Positions 18,690 to 28,427 of a DNA stretch of 54,845 nt are shown here, in pieces. The notes below the pieces were generated by a model. It saw nothing but the letters and a program-made list of their open reading frames with translations. It did no database searches and was not told where the DNA came from. A program made the position numbers and the translations under genes. Source of the stretch: Hoeflea sp. BAL378 (GTDB lineage Bacteria > Pseudomonadota > Alphaproteobacteria > Rhizobiales > Rhizobiaceae); contig NZ_JRJG01000033.1 in the NCBI RefSeq assembly GCF_000759435.1, positions 1-54,845 of the forward strand, written 5' to 3'. Within the stretch, counting starts at the first letter, position 1, and each line of letters starts with the position of its first letter.

Positions 18690-19769
18690 ATGGCCCGCAT
18701 CACACTCAGACAGCTTCTCGATCACGCCGCCGATCACGGCTACGGCGTGCCGGCCTTCAACATCAACAACATGGAGCAGGGGCTCGCGATCATGGAGGCG
18801 GCCAAGGCCTGCGATGCGCCGGTGATCATCCAGGCCTCGCGCGGCGCCCGCTCCTATGCCGGCGACATCATGCTGTCGAAGATGATCGACGCGCTCACGG
18901 AGATGTATCCGGACAATCCGATCTGCATGCACCAGGACCATGGCAACAACGAAGCCACCTGCATGAGCGCCATCCGCCACGGCTTCACCTCGGTGATGAT
19001 GGACGGCTCGCTCGAGGCCGACATGAAGACGCCGGCGTCCTATGACTACAACGTCACCATCACCGAGCGGGTGGCGCGGATGGCTCATTGGGTCGGGGCC
19101 TCGGTGGAAGGCGAGCTGGGCGTGCTCGGTTCGCTCGAAACCGGCGAGGCGGAGGCCGAGGACGGCTCCGGCGCCGAGGGCAAGCTGTCGCACGACCAGT
19201 TGCTCACCGATCCCGACCAGGCGCTCGATTTCGTGCTCCGCACCAAGGTGGATGCGCTGGCGATCGCCTGCGGCACCTCGCACGGCGCCTACAAGTTCTC
19301 GCGCAAGCCCGATGGCGACATTCTCGCCATGGGCGTGATCGAGGCGATCCACCGCAAGATCCCCAACACGCACCTCGTCATGCACGGCTCGTCGTCGGTG
19401 CCGCAGGAACTGCAGGACATCATCAACGAGTTCGGCGGCGAGATGCCGCAGACCTTCGGGGTTCCGGTGGAGGAGATCGTCCGCGGCATCCGCCACGGCG
19501 TGCGCAAGGTCAACATCGACACCGATTGCCGGATGGCGATGACCGGACAGTTCCGCAAGGTCGCCACCGGCAAGGCAAGCGAGTTCGATCCGCGCAAGTT
19601 CCTGAAGCCCGCCATGGACGCCATGCGCGATCTGTGCCGCGCCCGCTTCGAAGCCTTCGGCACCGCCGGGCAGGCCTCGAAGATCAAGGTGATCGGCATG
19701 GACGCCATGGCCGCCCGCTACGCCAGCGGCGCGCTCGATCCGCGCACCTCCACAGCCCGGGCAGCCTGA
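18690..19769 (+). CDS. cbbA: CbbA, class II fructose-bisphosphate aldolase
   Basis: 359-residue zinc-dependent class II aldolase, catalysing condensation of DHAP with GAP or erythrose 4-phosphate in the Calvin cycle. The metal/catalytic segment HQDHG is at 81-85, [10 protein letters not shown] near 194-203 carries a zinc His, and HGSSSVPQ near 231-238 carries another. [13 protein letters not shown] binds the phosphate. Length matches proteobacterial CbbA proteins. CAGGAGAT lies before the ATG. It follows the PGK fragment by 12 bases and precedes cbbL by about 51 bases. Confidence 0.96.
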   Translation: MARITLRQLLDHAADHGYGVPAFNINNMEQGLAIMEAAKACDAPVIIQASRGARSYAGDIMLSKMIDALTEMYPDNPICMHQDHGNNEATCMSAIRHGFTSVMMDGSLEADMKTPASYDYNVTITERVARMAHWVGASVEGELGVLGSLETGEAEAEDGSGAEGKLSHDQLLTDPDQALDFVLRTKVDALAIACGTSHGAYKFSRKPDGDILAMGVIEAIHRKIPNTHLVMHGSSSVPQELQDIINEFGGEMPQTFGVPVEEIVRGIRHGVRKVNIDTDCRMAMTGQFRKVATGKASEFDPRKFLKPAMDAMRDLCRARFEAFGTAGQASKIKVIGMDAMAARYASGALDPRTSTARAA

Positions 19770-19790
19770 GAAACCGATTCAAGCTCCTGA

Positions 19791-21284
<1,494 letters not shown>

Positions 21285-21306
21285 GCGAGATTGAGGAGAC
21301 CACACC

Positions 21307-21699
21307 ATGCGCATCACCCAAGGCTGCTTTTCGTTCCTGCCCGACCTGACCGACGAACAGATCTCGGCCCAGATCGAATATTGCCTCGGCCGCGGCTGGG
21401 CCGTCGGCATCGAATTCACCGACGACCCGCATCCGCGGAACACCTACTGGGACATGTGGGGCCACCCGATGTTCGACCTCAAGGACCCGAAGGGCGCGAT
21501 GATGGAGCTCGACGACTGCCGCAAGGCGAACGGCGACAGCTACATCCGCATCAACGCGTTTGATTCCTCGCGCGGCTTCGAGACGGTGATGATGAGCTTC
21601 ATCGTCAACCGGCCGAAGGTGGAGCCGAAGCTCGCCATGACCCGCACCGACACGCGCGGCCGCAGCCAGACCTACTCCTGGGTGACGACGCGCGGGTGA
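21307..21699 (+). CDS. cbbS: CbbS, RuBisCO small subunit, red-type
   Basis: 130-residue small subunit. The N-terminal [19 protein letters not shown] and the [13 protein letters not shown] core are typical of the red lineage. The long C-terminal extension (from about 105, with [13 protein letters not shown]) forms the beta hairpin that fills the central channel in red-type holoenzymes and lets them assemble without extra factors. It lies 22 bases after cbbL with GAGGAG before the ATG. A strong hairpin follows the gene. Confidence 0.97.
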   Translation: MRITQGCFSFLPDLTDEQISAQIEYCLGRGWAVGIEFTDDPHPRNTYWDMWGHPMFDLKDPKGAMMELDDCRKANGDSYIRINAFDSSRGFETVMMSFIVNRPKVEPKLAMTRTDTRGRSQTYSWVTTRG

Positions 21700-21718
21700 T
21701 CCCGGGCATGACACCCAT

Positions 21719-21746
21719 CCGCCCGTCCGCAATCCCGGACGGGCGG
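21719..21746 (+). other. Stem-loop between cbbS and cbbX
   Basis: CCGCCCGTCC (21719-21728) pairs perfectly with GGACGGGCGG (21737-21746) around an 8-base loop. No T-run follows, so it is not an ordinary terminator. In this position it probably stabilises the 3' end of a processed cbbLS message or lowers read-through into cbbX, giving much more RuBisCO than activase. That effect is inference. Confidence 0.7.
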
Positions 21747-21769
21747 CCAATTCCCGACGGAGGACCCCC

Positions 21770-22711
21770 ATGGCCGAGACCGCGACCCCGATTGCGCCCG
21801 ATGCGCCCGAAGCCTTGCCGACCGCGATCGACCTGCGTGCGGAATACGAGAAATCCGGCGTCGCCGAGGTACTCGACGAACTCGACCGCGAGCTGATCGG
21901 GCTCAAGCCAGTGAAGCTCAGGCTGCGCGAAATTGCGGCGATGCTGATCGTCGAGCGGGCGCGCAAGGCGATGGGGCTCAGCCACGACACGCCGACCTTG
22001 CACATGAATTTCGCCGGCAATCCCGGCACCGGCAAGACCACGGTGGCGATGCGGATGGCCAATATCCTGCACCGGCTCGGCTATGTCCGCAAAGGCCATC
22101 TTGTGTCGGTGACGCGCGACGATCTGGTCGGCCAGTATATCGGCCACACCGCGCCCAAGACCAAGGAGATCCTCAAGAAGGCGATGGGCGGCGTGCTGTT
22201 CATCGACGAGGCCTATTATCTCTACCGGCCCGACAACGAGCGCGACTACGGCCAGGAGGCGATCGAGATCCTGCTGCAGGTGATGGAGAACAACCGCGAG
22301 GACCTAGTGGTGATCCTGGCCGGCTACGCCGACCGGATGGACAAGTTCTTCGAAAGCAACCCAGGGTTCCGCTCGCGCATCGCCCATCACATCGATTTCC
22401 CGGACTACAGCGAAAGCGAGCTGATGCAGATCGCCGATGGCATGCTCACGCAGCAGAACTACGCATTCGACGATGAAGCGCATGCGATGATGCAGAAATA
22501 CATCGCGCTGAGGCGGCAGCAGCCGCATTTCGCCAACGCAAGGTCGATCCGCAATGCGCTCGACCGTGCGCGGCTGAGGCAGGCCAACCGGCTGTTCACA
22601 TCGTCCACCGGACCGGTGACGGCGGCGGACCTGTCGACGATCACCGCCGAGGACCTCAAGGCCAGCCGGGTGTTCACCATGGGCGTGCCCGACAGCGCGC
22701 GGGAGATCTGA
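21770..22711 (+). CDS. cbbX: CbbX, AAA+ RuBisCO activase of the red type
   Basis: 313-residue AAA+ ATPase that frees inhibited red-type RuBisCO by pulling on the large-subunit C terminus. Walker [10 protein letters not shown] is at 83-91, the pore-loop YIGHTAPKT near 123-131, and Walker B GVLFIDEA at 141-148. Conserved Arg residues sit in the [10 protein letters not shown] region. The N-terminal 20 residues are Ala/Pro rich. ACGGAGGA precedes the ATG. Its C-terminal stop is followed two bases later by rpe. Confidence 0.97.
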   Translation: MAETATPIAPDAPEALPTAIDLRAEYEKSGVAEVLDELDRELIGLKPVKLRLREIAAMLIVERARKAMGLSHDTPTLHMNFAGNPGTGKTTVAMRMANILHRLGYVRKGHLVSVTRDDLVGQYIGHTAPKTKEILKKAMGGVLFIDEAYYLYRPDNERDYGQEAIEILLQVMENNREDLVVILAGYADRMDKFFESNPGFRSRIAHHIDFPDYSESELMQIADGMLTQQNYAFDDEAHAMMQKYIALRRQQPHFANARSIRNALDRARLRQANRLFTSSTGPVTAADLSTITAEDLKASRVFTMGVPDSAREI

Positions 22712-22713
22712 AT

Positions 22714-23388
22714 ATGAGCGGGACCATCATCGCACCCTCGGTGCTGTCGGCCGATTTTTCAAAGCTCGGCGAGGAGATCGAGGCGGTGGTCGCCGCGGGC
22801 GCCGACTGGATCCATCTCGACGTGATGGACGGGCATTACGTGCCCAACATCACCTTCGGCCCGCCGATCATCAAGGCGGTGCGCAACCGCACCGACAGGA
22901 TCTTCGACTGCCACCTGATGATCGAGCCGTGCGACCCGTTCCTGGCGGCCTTCGCGGACGCGGGCTGCGACATCATCACGGTGCATGCCGAAGCGACCAA
23001 GCATCTCGACCGCTCGCTGCAGGCGATCCGCGACCTCGGCAAGAAGGCGGGCGTGTCGCTCAATCCCTCGACGCCCGAAAACGTGCTCGACTATGTGCTC
23101 GACCGGCTCGACCTGATCCTGTTGATGACGGTCAACCCGGGCTTCGGCGGGCAGAAGTTCATCCCCTCGGTGGTCGACAAGGTCAGGCGCATCAAGGCGA
23201 TGATCGGCGAGCGGCCGATCGACATCGAGATTGACGGCGGGGTGACGCCGGAGACCGCGCCGCTGGTGGCCGCCGCCGGCGCCAATGTGCTGGTCGCCGG
23301 CTCGGCCGTGTTCAAGGGGGGGACAAAGGCCGCCTATCAGGTCAATATGGAAGCCATCCGCGCCGCCGCCGACGGCGCCAGGCGCTGA
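22714..23388 (+). CDS. rpe: Ribulose-phosphate 3-epimerase (CbbE)
   Basis: 224-residue TIM-barrel epimerase interconverting ribulose 5-phosphate and xylulose 5-phosphate. Metal and catalytic residues are visible: [12 protein letters not shown] (34-45; His34, Asp36), FDCHLMIEP with the second His, [10 protein letters not shown] for phosphate binding, and EIDGGV carrying the last Asp. Length is normal. The start is two bases after cbbX, so it belongs to the operon. Confidence 0.96.
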   Translation: MSGTIIAPSVLSADFSKLGEEIEAVVAAGADWIHLDVMDGHYVPNITFGPPIIKAVRNRTDRIFDCHLMIEPCDPFLAAFADAGCDIITVHAEATKHLDRSLQAIRDLGKKAGVSLNPSTPENVLDYVLDRLDLILLMTVNPGFGGQKFIPSVVDKVRRIKAMIGERPIDIEIDGGVTPETAPLVAAAGANVLVAGSAVFKGGTKAAYQVNMEAIRAAADGARR

Positions 23389-23422
23389 GCGACCTGAAGA
23401 CCAAGACTGAAGGAGACGCGAC

Positions 23423-23980
23423 ATGGCCGCCATTCCGCCCCTGTGTGACTTCGGATGGAAACCCGCTGACGCCCGGTTGCCCGGCGTCGACGGCCAGGCC
23501 CGCAACATTCTCGACCAGGCCGGCGAGAACGGCCTGGTCGTGGCCTTCATCTGCAACCATTGTCCCTATGTGAAGGCGGTGATCGACCGCATCGTGCGCG
23601 ACGCCGACGATCTGGCCGATCTCGGCATCGGCTTCGTGGCGATCTCGTCCAACGACGCGGAGGCCTATCCCGAGGACTCCTTCGACAACATGAAGCGCTT
23701 TGCCGCGGCCCATGATTTTCCCTTTCCCTATCTCCATGACGAGGACCAGTCAGTGGCGCGGGCGTGGGGCGCGGTCTGCACGCCCGATTTCTTCGGCTTC
23801 AACGCGGCGATGGAGCTGCAGTATCGCGGCCGGCTCGATGCCTCCCGCAAGGAGACGGGGCCGGCCGATCTCAGGCGCGACCTCTATGAGGCGATGCGGC
23901 AGGTGGCCCGCACCGGAAAGGGTCCCGAGGAACAGGTCGCGTCGATGGGATGCTCGATCAAGTGGAAGGACCCGGCGTGA
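23423..23980 (+). CDS. Thioredoxin-fold (redoxin) protein
   Basis: 185-residue cytoplasmic thioredoxin-fold protein of the AhpC/TSA-redoxin type. A CNHC pair is at 44-47 in FICNHCPYVKAV, and ISSNDAEAYPEDSFDNM is characteristic of a family usually labelled 'thioredoxin family protein'. It has no signal peptide. AAGGAGAC precedes the ATG, 35 bases after rpe. Calvin cycle enzymes are redox-controlled in some lineages, so a link is tempting, but the family is widespread outside cbb operons. Its stop overlaps the next gene's GTG start. Confidence 0.85.
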   Translation: MAAIPPLCDFGWKPADARLPGVDGQARNILDQAGENGLVVAFICNHCPYVKAVIDRIVRDADDLADLGIGFVAISSNDAEAYPEDSFDNMKRFAAAHDFPFPYLHDEDQSVARAWGAVCTPDFFGFNAAMELQYRGRLDASRKETGPADLRRDLYEAMRQVARTGKGPEEQVASMGCSIKWKDPA

Positions 23981-24678
23981 CCGGGTTTTCCGCGAAGGAA
24001 AGCCGCTGGCCGCGCGCCATCCTGTTCGATCTCGACGGCACGCTGATCGATTCCGCGCCGGATCTCTGCGCCTCGGTCAATGACCTGCTGGCGCAGGACG
24101 CGCTGCCGCCGCTGTCCCCGGACGCGGTGCGCGGGATGATCGGGCACGGGGTGCGCAAGCTGGTGGAGCGGGCCTACGCCTTCTCCGGCCGGCCGGTCGC
24201 GGGCGAGGCGCTCGACGACGCGACCGACCGGATGATGGAGATCTATGGCGGGCAGCTCACGCGCCACACCACGCTGATGCCGGGGGCCATGGAAATGGTC
24301 GTCGCCTACCATATGGCGGGGGTGAAAATCGGCGTCGTGACCAACAAGCCCGAAGCCTTCACGCGCGAGATCCTCGGCCATTTCGGCCTGCTGGCGCTTG
24401 TCGACGTGGTGGTCGGCGGCGATACCGGGCCGCTGCGCAAGCCGGCGCCGGACATGCTGGAGCACGCACTCCTGCAGGTTGGCGTCAGCCCTCTGCACGC
24501 GCTGATGGTGGGCGACAGCCCCGCCGACACCGATGCGGCGAGGGCCGCCGGGGTGGCAAGCGTCGCGGTGCGCGGCGGATACACCACCGTGCCGGCGGAC
24601 GCGCTCGGCGCCGACCGGGTGATCTCGACGCTGATGGAGCTGCCGGCGGCAATCGAAGCCTTCAAGGCCGCCGTCTGA
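23977..24678 (+). CDS. gph: Phosphoglycolate phosphatase (HAD family)
   Basis: 233-residue HAD phosphatase. GTG at 23977 is preferred to an ATG at 23950 because AGTGGAAGGA is directly upstream and it overlaps the previous stop (GTGA). Motif I FDLDGT is at 17-22, motif II TNKPEAF near 125, motif III Lys in RKPAPDM near 155, and motif IV GDSPADTDAA near 180. The cap domain is of the Gph/CbbZ type. In the cbb context it would clear 2-phosphoglycolate formed by RuBisCO oxygenation (CbbZ role). It is the last gene before the Fnr-box-controlled unit. Confidence 0.9.
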   Translation: MTGFSAKESRWPRAILFDLDGTLIDSAPDLCASVNDLLAQDALPPLSPDAVRGMIGHGVRKLVERAYAFSGRPVAGEALDDATDRMMEIYGGQLTRHTTLMPGAMEMVVAYHMAGVKIGVVTNKPEAFTREILGHFGLLALVDVVVGGDTGPLRKPAPDMLEHALLQVGVSPLHALMVGDSPADTDAARAAGVASVAVRGGYTTVPADALGADRVISTLMELPAAIEAFKAAV

Positions 24679-24718
24679 GGACACAGCCTCAGATCACCGC
24701 CGCGTCCGGCGCGATGGA

Positions 24719-24732
24719 TTGACCATGGTCAA
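24719..24732. promoter_or_regulatory. Fnr/FixK-type operator (anaerobox)
   Basis: TTGACCATGGTCAA is a perfect 14-bp palindrome fitting the TTGA-N6-TCAA consensus of Fnr/FixK proteins. Its centre is about 75 bases before the ATG at 24801. If it sits at the usual -41.5 position, transcription would begin near 24767 and leave a leader of about 34 bases. An Fnr-type gene is encoded 1.4 kb downstream. Confidence 0.72.
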
Positions 24733-24800
24733 TGCCATGCGGCGGGCCACGTGCAATCCTGCCTCGATCGCAGTGCGTTCGCGCAGGAGGAGGGGAGTCC

Positions 24801-25493
24801 ATGATTTTCTCTGACAGGGGCCATGCGGGACGTCTGCTGGCCGAAATTCTGCCCGATCTCGATCGGGCCGCGACGGTGGTGATCGCCCTGCCGCGCGGCG
24901 GGGTGCCGGTGGCCCGGGAGATCGCGCTCGCCTTCGGCCTGCCGCTCGACATCCTGCTGGTGCGCAAGGTCGGCGTTCCCGGTCAACCCGAACTGGCGCT
25001 CGGCGCGGTGTCCGATGGTGACGGCATGCACGTGACCGTCAACCGCGATATCGCCGAGGCGATCGGATATGACCAGGACGCGATCAATGCCCTGGCGCGC
25101 AAGGTGCTGCCCGAGCTCGAGCGGCGGCACAGGCTCTACAACGGCGGACGCCCGCCGGTGGCGGTCAGGGGAAAGACCGTGGTCCTCGTCGATGACGGCG
25201 CGGCCACCGGGGCGACGCTGCGGGCGGCCTTGCCCGTGCTGCGCCAGCGCGGCGCCGGCCGCTTGATCGTGGCCCTGCCGGTGGCGCCGGCGGATGTGCT
25301 GGCCGAGTTGCGGCGCCTCGCCGACGAGGTGATCTGCCTGCACACCCCGTCGCCGTTCCATGCGGTGGGCGCCCATTACGCCGTGTTCGATCAGGTCTCC
25401 GACCTGGAGGTGATCCGGATCCTGGACGAAATGCGGGGCAGGGCCGGCGTCGCCGCGGGCCCGGTCGCGCGATCCGGCGACGACGCGCCATGA
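24801..25493 (+). CDS. Phosphoribosyltransferase-fold protein
   Basis: 230-residue type I phosphoribosyltransferase-fold protein. The ATG at 24801 is chosen because AGGAGGAGGGG lies just before it; the frame is open further up only across the Fnr box. The PRPP motif VVLVDDGAATGATL is at 127-140, and an N-terminal ALPRGGVPVA loop (29-38) is conserved in this family. It is not one of the standard nucleotide salvage enzymes, and relatives are often seen with stress or oxygen-limitation genes. The substrate is unknown. Its stop overlaps the L,D-transpeptidase start (ATGA). Confidence 0.86.
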   Translation: MIFSDRGHAGRLLAEILPDLDRAATVVIALPRGGVPVAREIALAFGLPLDILLVRKVGVPGQPELALGAVSDGDGMHVTVNRDIAEAIGYDQDAINALARKVLPELERRHRLYNGGRPPVAVRGKTVVLVDDGAATGATLRAALPVLRQRGAGRLIVALPVAPADVLAELRRLADEVICLHTPSPFHAVGAHYAVFDQVSDLEVIRILDEMRGRAGVAAGPVARSGDDAP

Positions 25494-25951
25494 CCGCGCG
25501 CCCGTCCAGACTGTCCGTGCTTTGGCAGCTTGCCGGCGTGGCCTGCATTGTGGCCATCCTGTCGGTCATGCTGCCTCACGCCGCCCGCGCCGCGGCGCTG
25601 CGGGTCTTTATCGACCTGTCCACGCAGGAAATGCAGGTCCGGCTCGACGGGCGGACGCTCGAGACCTGGCCCGTTTCCACCGGCAGGCCGGGATACGGCA
25701 CGCCCAAGGGCGATTTCCCGGTGATCCGGCTCGCGGCGAAATGGTACTCCCGCAAATACGACAATGCGCCGATGCCGTATTCGGTGTTCTTTCGCGGCGG
25801 CTACGCCATTCACGGCACCACCGAGATCAGCAAGCTCGGCCGTCCGGCTTCGCATGGCTGCGTCAGGCTGCATCCGGACAATGCCCGGATCCTGTTCAAT
25901 CTTGTGCGGCAGCACGGCGCGGCAAATACCCGCATCAGCATCCATCCGTGA
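25490..25951 (+). CDS. L,D-transpeptidase (YkuD family), exported
   Basis: 153-residue cell-wall enzyme. A membrane/signal segment lies at about 10-34 (ending HAARAA), followed by a compact YkuD domain. Catalytic residues are plain: His108 in YAIHGT and the SHGCVRLH box at 121-128 with Cys124. Such enzymes form 3-3 peptidoglycan cross-links or attach proteins to meso-diaminopimelate. It is translationally coupled to the phosphoribosyltransferase and therefore probably under the same Fnr box, which hints at cell-wall remodelling under low oxygen (inference). Confidence 0.9.
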   Translation: MTARPSRLSVLWQLAGVACIVAILSVMLPHAARAAALRVFIDLSTQEMQVRLDGRTLETWPVSTGRPGYGTPKGDFPVIRLAAKWYSRKYDNAPMPYSVFFRGGYAIHGTTEISKLGRPASHGCVRLHPDNARILFNLVRQHGAANTRISIHP

Positions 25952-26153
25952 GCGAGGAACCCCGCCGCGCCGCGGGCCCGTGCTTGGGCAAGCGCGCAAG
26001 GGCGATCACTGCGGCGCAAACTGAACTTCCCGGCTTGACGCATTCCGTGCGGTCGGATTGAGTGACGGTGTTCAAAACCTGACCTTGATACGGCGTGCGA
26101 TACGGCCTGTTGGCCCACGGTCATGGCAGGATGACCTGAGACAGGGGCGGCAT

Positions 26154-26915
26154 ATGAGCCAGGCGGCGGAACTCTCCTGCGTTTGCGGCAAAAGCGGAAA
26201 CTGCGTCATCTACAACCGCTCCGTCTGCGCCGCAGGGTCGGCGGAAGACCTCGCGCAGCTCGATCGCATCTCGCACCAGCGGACCTATGCGCGCGGCAGC
26301 GTCATCCAGGCGCAGGGCGAGCCCTGCGACATTGTCGGCAATATCGTCGAAGGCGTGGTCAAGCTGTCCAGCACCTCGGTCAATGGCGACGATCATATCG
26401 TCGGCCTGCTGTTTCCCTCCGACTTCTTCGGGCGATTGTTCGCGGAGGAATCCCGGTTTTCCTACGAGGCGGCGACGGATGTCACCTTGTGCACGATGAA
26501 CAAGCCCGCCTTCGAGAGGTTCCTTGTCGAACACCCCGCCATCGAGCATGAGATGCTCAAGGCCACGCTCGACGAGCTTGACGCGGTGCGGGAATGGGCG
26601 GCGATCACCAATGGCCACACCACCATGCAGCGGGTGGCGACCCTGCTCTATGTGTTCTCCCGGCGGGCGGTCAACCAGCACGCAAAGGGCAACGCGCCGG
26701 CGTCGCGCATCGTCCATGTGCCCCTCAGCCGGCGCGACATCGCCGATTATCTCGGGACCACGCCGGAAACGCTGAGCCGGAACATCCAGATGCTCGCCCG
26801 CAGCAAGGTCATCCGCAACATCAACGCCAAGCATTTCGAATTGCTCAATCCCGCGGAACTGATCCGGCATTCCGGCGAAACCCGCGCCGATCTCGACAGG
26901 ATCGCGTCGGTCTGA
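26154..26915 (+). CDS. Fnr-type (Crp/Fnr family) oxygen-sensing regulator
   Basis: 253-residue Crp/Fnr regulator. The start at 26154 is chosen to give a compact N terminus beginning with the Cys cluster; an open frame runs further upstream without a better ribosome site. Cysteines 9, 11, 17 and 25 plus Cys113 (TLCTMNKPAF, aligning with Cys122 of E. coli FNR) could bind an oxygen-labile iron-sulfur cluster, although the N-terminal spacing (C-x-C-x5-C-x7-C) is not the E. coli one. The cyclic-nucleotide-like beta roll is at about 45-125, the dimer helix at about 130-155, and the HTH with TPETLSR, the E-x2-S-R signature for TTGAT half-sites, near 200. Two matching operators flank it. Confidence 0.9.
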   Translation: MSQAAELSCVCGKSGNCVIYNRSVCAAGSAEDLAQLDRISHQRTYARGSVIQAQGEPCDIVGNIVEGVVKLSSTSVNGDDHIVGLLFPSDFFGRLFAEESRFSYEAATDVTLCTMNKPAFERFLVEHPAIEHEMLKATLDELDAVREWAAITNGHTTMQRVATLLYVFSRRAVNQHAKGNAPASRIVHVPLSRRDIADYLGTTPETLSRNIQMLARSKVIRNINAKHFELLNPAELIRHSGETRADLDRIASV

Positions 26916-26986
26916 GTGCCGCGACCCGCCGATTTCCGGGGAAAACCGGTCCGACGCCGCGGCGCGAGCTGCTAGGGGAGCGGCCA

Positions 26987-27000
26987 TTGATAAACGTCAA
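26987..27000. promoter_or_regulatory. Fnr/FixK-type operator upstream of the deiminase-like gene
   Basis: TTGATAAACGTCAA fits TTGA-N6-TCAA, with one half-site identical to the FNR consensus TTGAT and the other differing in one base. Its centre lies about 77 bases before the ATG at 27071, nearly the same geometry as the operator at 24719-24732. It is inside the 155-base gap after the fnr-type gene. Confidence 0.75.
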
Positions 27001-27070
27001 TGTGCCGGCTCCCATTTAGGCGGAATCTTGGTTTCGCCGATCCGGTGGATCGGCGGGGAGATGGCACGGG

Positions 27071-28273
27071 ATGGCCCGCGATGGAGCTATAATTTCGGTC
27101 AGTGACGATGTGGGGCTCCTGCGGGACGTCCTGGTGCAGGGACCGGTGTGCCAGGCGCCGGGGGCTCCGGCATGGGTCGACGGCGATGCGGGCGTCCCGG
27201 CCCTGCGCCAGCACGCGCTATTCGTGCGCGAACTGGAGCGCGCCGGCGTGACGGTCAGGCATCTCGATGCGCTGTTGTGTTCGGCGCTGGCCTTTGCCGA
27301 TGCGCGCGACTGGATCGTCGAGCGGCGGGTGGGCGCGTACGAGGGCAGCCGGCGCAGGGGCCTGGAGATCACCGGCTGGATGAGCGAGCAGCCGGCCGCG
27401 GCGCTCACCCGGTTCCTGATGGACGGCATGCCGGTCTCCGCGCTGCCGCCCGGGCTCGATCGCGAGACCTATGGGACCGGCGAACAGGACGGCTGGTTCC
27501 TGCCGCCGCTGGCCGGGATGACCCAGGTGCGCGCCGGCCTTCGCTTCATCGATGACGGCGCGGTCGTGTGTCCGATGCAGCGGGACGTGAGCCGGGCTTC
27601 GGCGATAACCATCTCGACGGTTTTGAATTTCGCGCCGCTGTTCGATGAGTCCAAGTTCGAATTCTGGCTGAGCTCCGACGGCGCCGACCGGTCGTGCCCG
27701 CCGATCGACGGCCGCGACATCGCCATGCCGGGCGGATTGATCTGCGTCGGCGCGATCACGCGGGCGTCAGGCGTGCAGGCCCTGTCCGAACTGGCGGCGT
27801 CGCTGTTCCGCAAGGACCAGGGCTACACCATCTTCTGGGTCGATCTCACCGCCACGGGCTGCGCCTGCCTCGACGACTGCTTCATTCCGCTCGACCGGGA
27901 CTGCGTGCTGGTGGACAGCGAGGTGCTGGGGAGGGCCCGCACCTATGTCGTGCACGCCAATCGCCATGGCATCACGCTGACGGTCGAGCCCTGCGGACAG
28001 CCGTTCCTGGAGGCCTTCGCCCGGGCCGCGCGGGGGCGGGATCTGTGCCTGATCGACGTCAGGGATCAGGCAGACCCGGTCAGGACGGCGCTCGGCCGCC
28101 TTGCGCCGGTGGTGCTGTCGCCGCGCCGGATCCTGGCCTTCGAGGAGCATCACGCGGCGTTCGCCCTGCTCGAGCGCCATGGAATCGAGATCGTCGCGGC
28201 CCTCGACGGGTCGGCGCTGTCGCGCGGCGGCCGGGGACCGCGCGACCTGGTGACGGCCCTGCGCGCGGAGTGA
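27071..28273 (+). CDS. Arginine-deiminase-like protein lacking catalytic residues
   Basis: 400-residue protein aligning end to end with arginine deiminase (ArcA): VGLLRDVLVQGP at the start, DDGAVVCPM, IDGRDIAMPGGLICVG (ArcA EGGDVLVLG), CLDDCF (ArcA HLDTVF), and SRGGRGPRD near the C terminus (ArcA GRGGPRCMSMPL). By this reading the catalytic Cys is Asp392, the His of HLD is Cys266, the Asp of FTRD is Ala155, and the Glu of EGGD is Asp213. Only Asp268 is kept. It is therefore unlikely to hydrolyse arginine by the known mechanism. GGGGAG precedes the ATG. The Fnr box upstream recalls anaerobic control of arc genes in pseudomonads. It may be a sensor, a binder or an enzyme with new chemistry. Confidence 0.75.
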   Translation: MARDGAIISVSDDVGLLRDVLVQGPVCQAPGAPAWVDGDAGVPALRQHALFVRELERAGVTVRHLDALLCSALAFADARDWIVERRVGAYEGSRRRGLEITGWMSEQPAAALTRFLMDGMPVSALPPGLDRETYGTGEQDGWFLPPLAGMTQVRAGLRFIDDGAVVCPMQRDVSRASAITISTVLNFAPLFDESKFEFWLSSDGADRSCPPIDGRDIAMPGGLICVGAITRASGVQALSELAASLFRKDQGYTIFWVDLTATGCACLDDCFIPLDRDCVLVDSEVLGRARTYVVHANRHGITLTVEPCGQPFLEAFARAARGRDLCLIDVRDQADPVRTALGRLAPVVLSPRRILAFEEHHAAFALLERHGIEIVAALDGSALSRGGRGPRDLVTALRAE

Positions 28274-28427
28274 ATCGCGCCGCGCCCCTCGGGCGCAGGA
28301 GCTCGGCCCGGTCCATGGCTTGGGCTGAAAATTCCGTGGTCAGACGACAAAAGCCGCGTCTCGCCCATTGCCTGCGCCGGCTTTCGCATGACAGGTTTAT
28401 TGCCTGTTGGTCATCGGGAGAAACGCC

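Noticed and set aside
18190-18690. The PGK-like gene as a full cbbK broken by a frameshift or sequencing error
   Set aside because: Only 12 bases follow its stop before cbbA and no C-lobe sequence is present in any frame, so a simple frameshift cannot explain it.
27071-28273. Annotation as functional arginine deiminase arcA
   Set aside because: The catalytic Cys, His and FTRD Asp are not found at the expected positions, and no arcB, arcC or arcD genes are beside it.
28392-28412. ACAGG...CCTGT inverted repeat before the CocE-like gene as an operator or terminator
   Set aside because: Arms are only 5 bp, there is no T-run, and no regulator gene is adjacent; this is within chance expectation.
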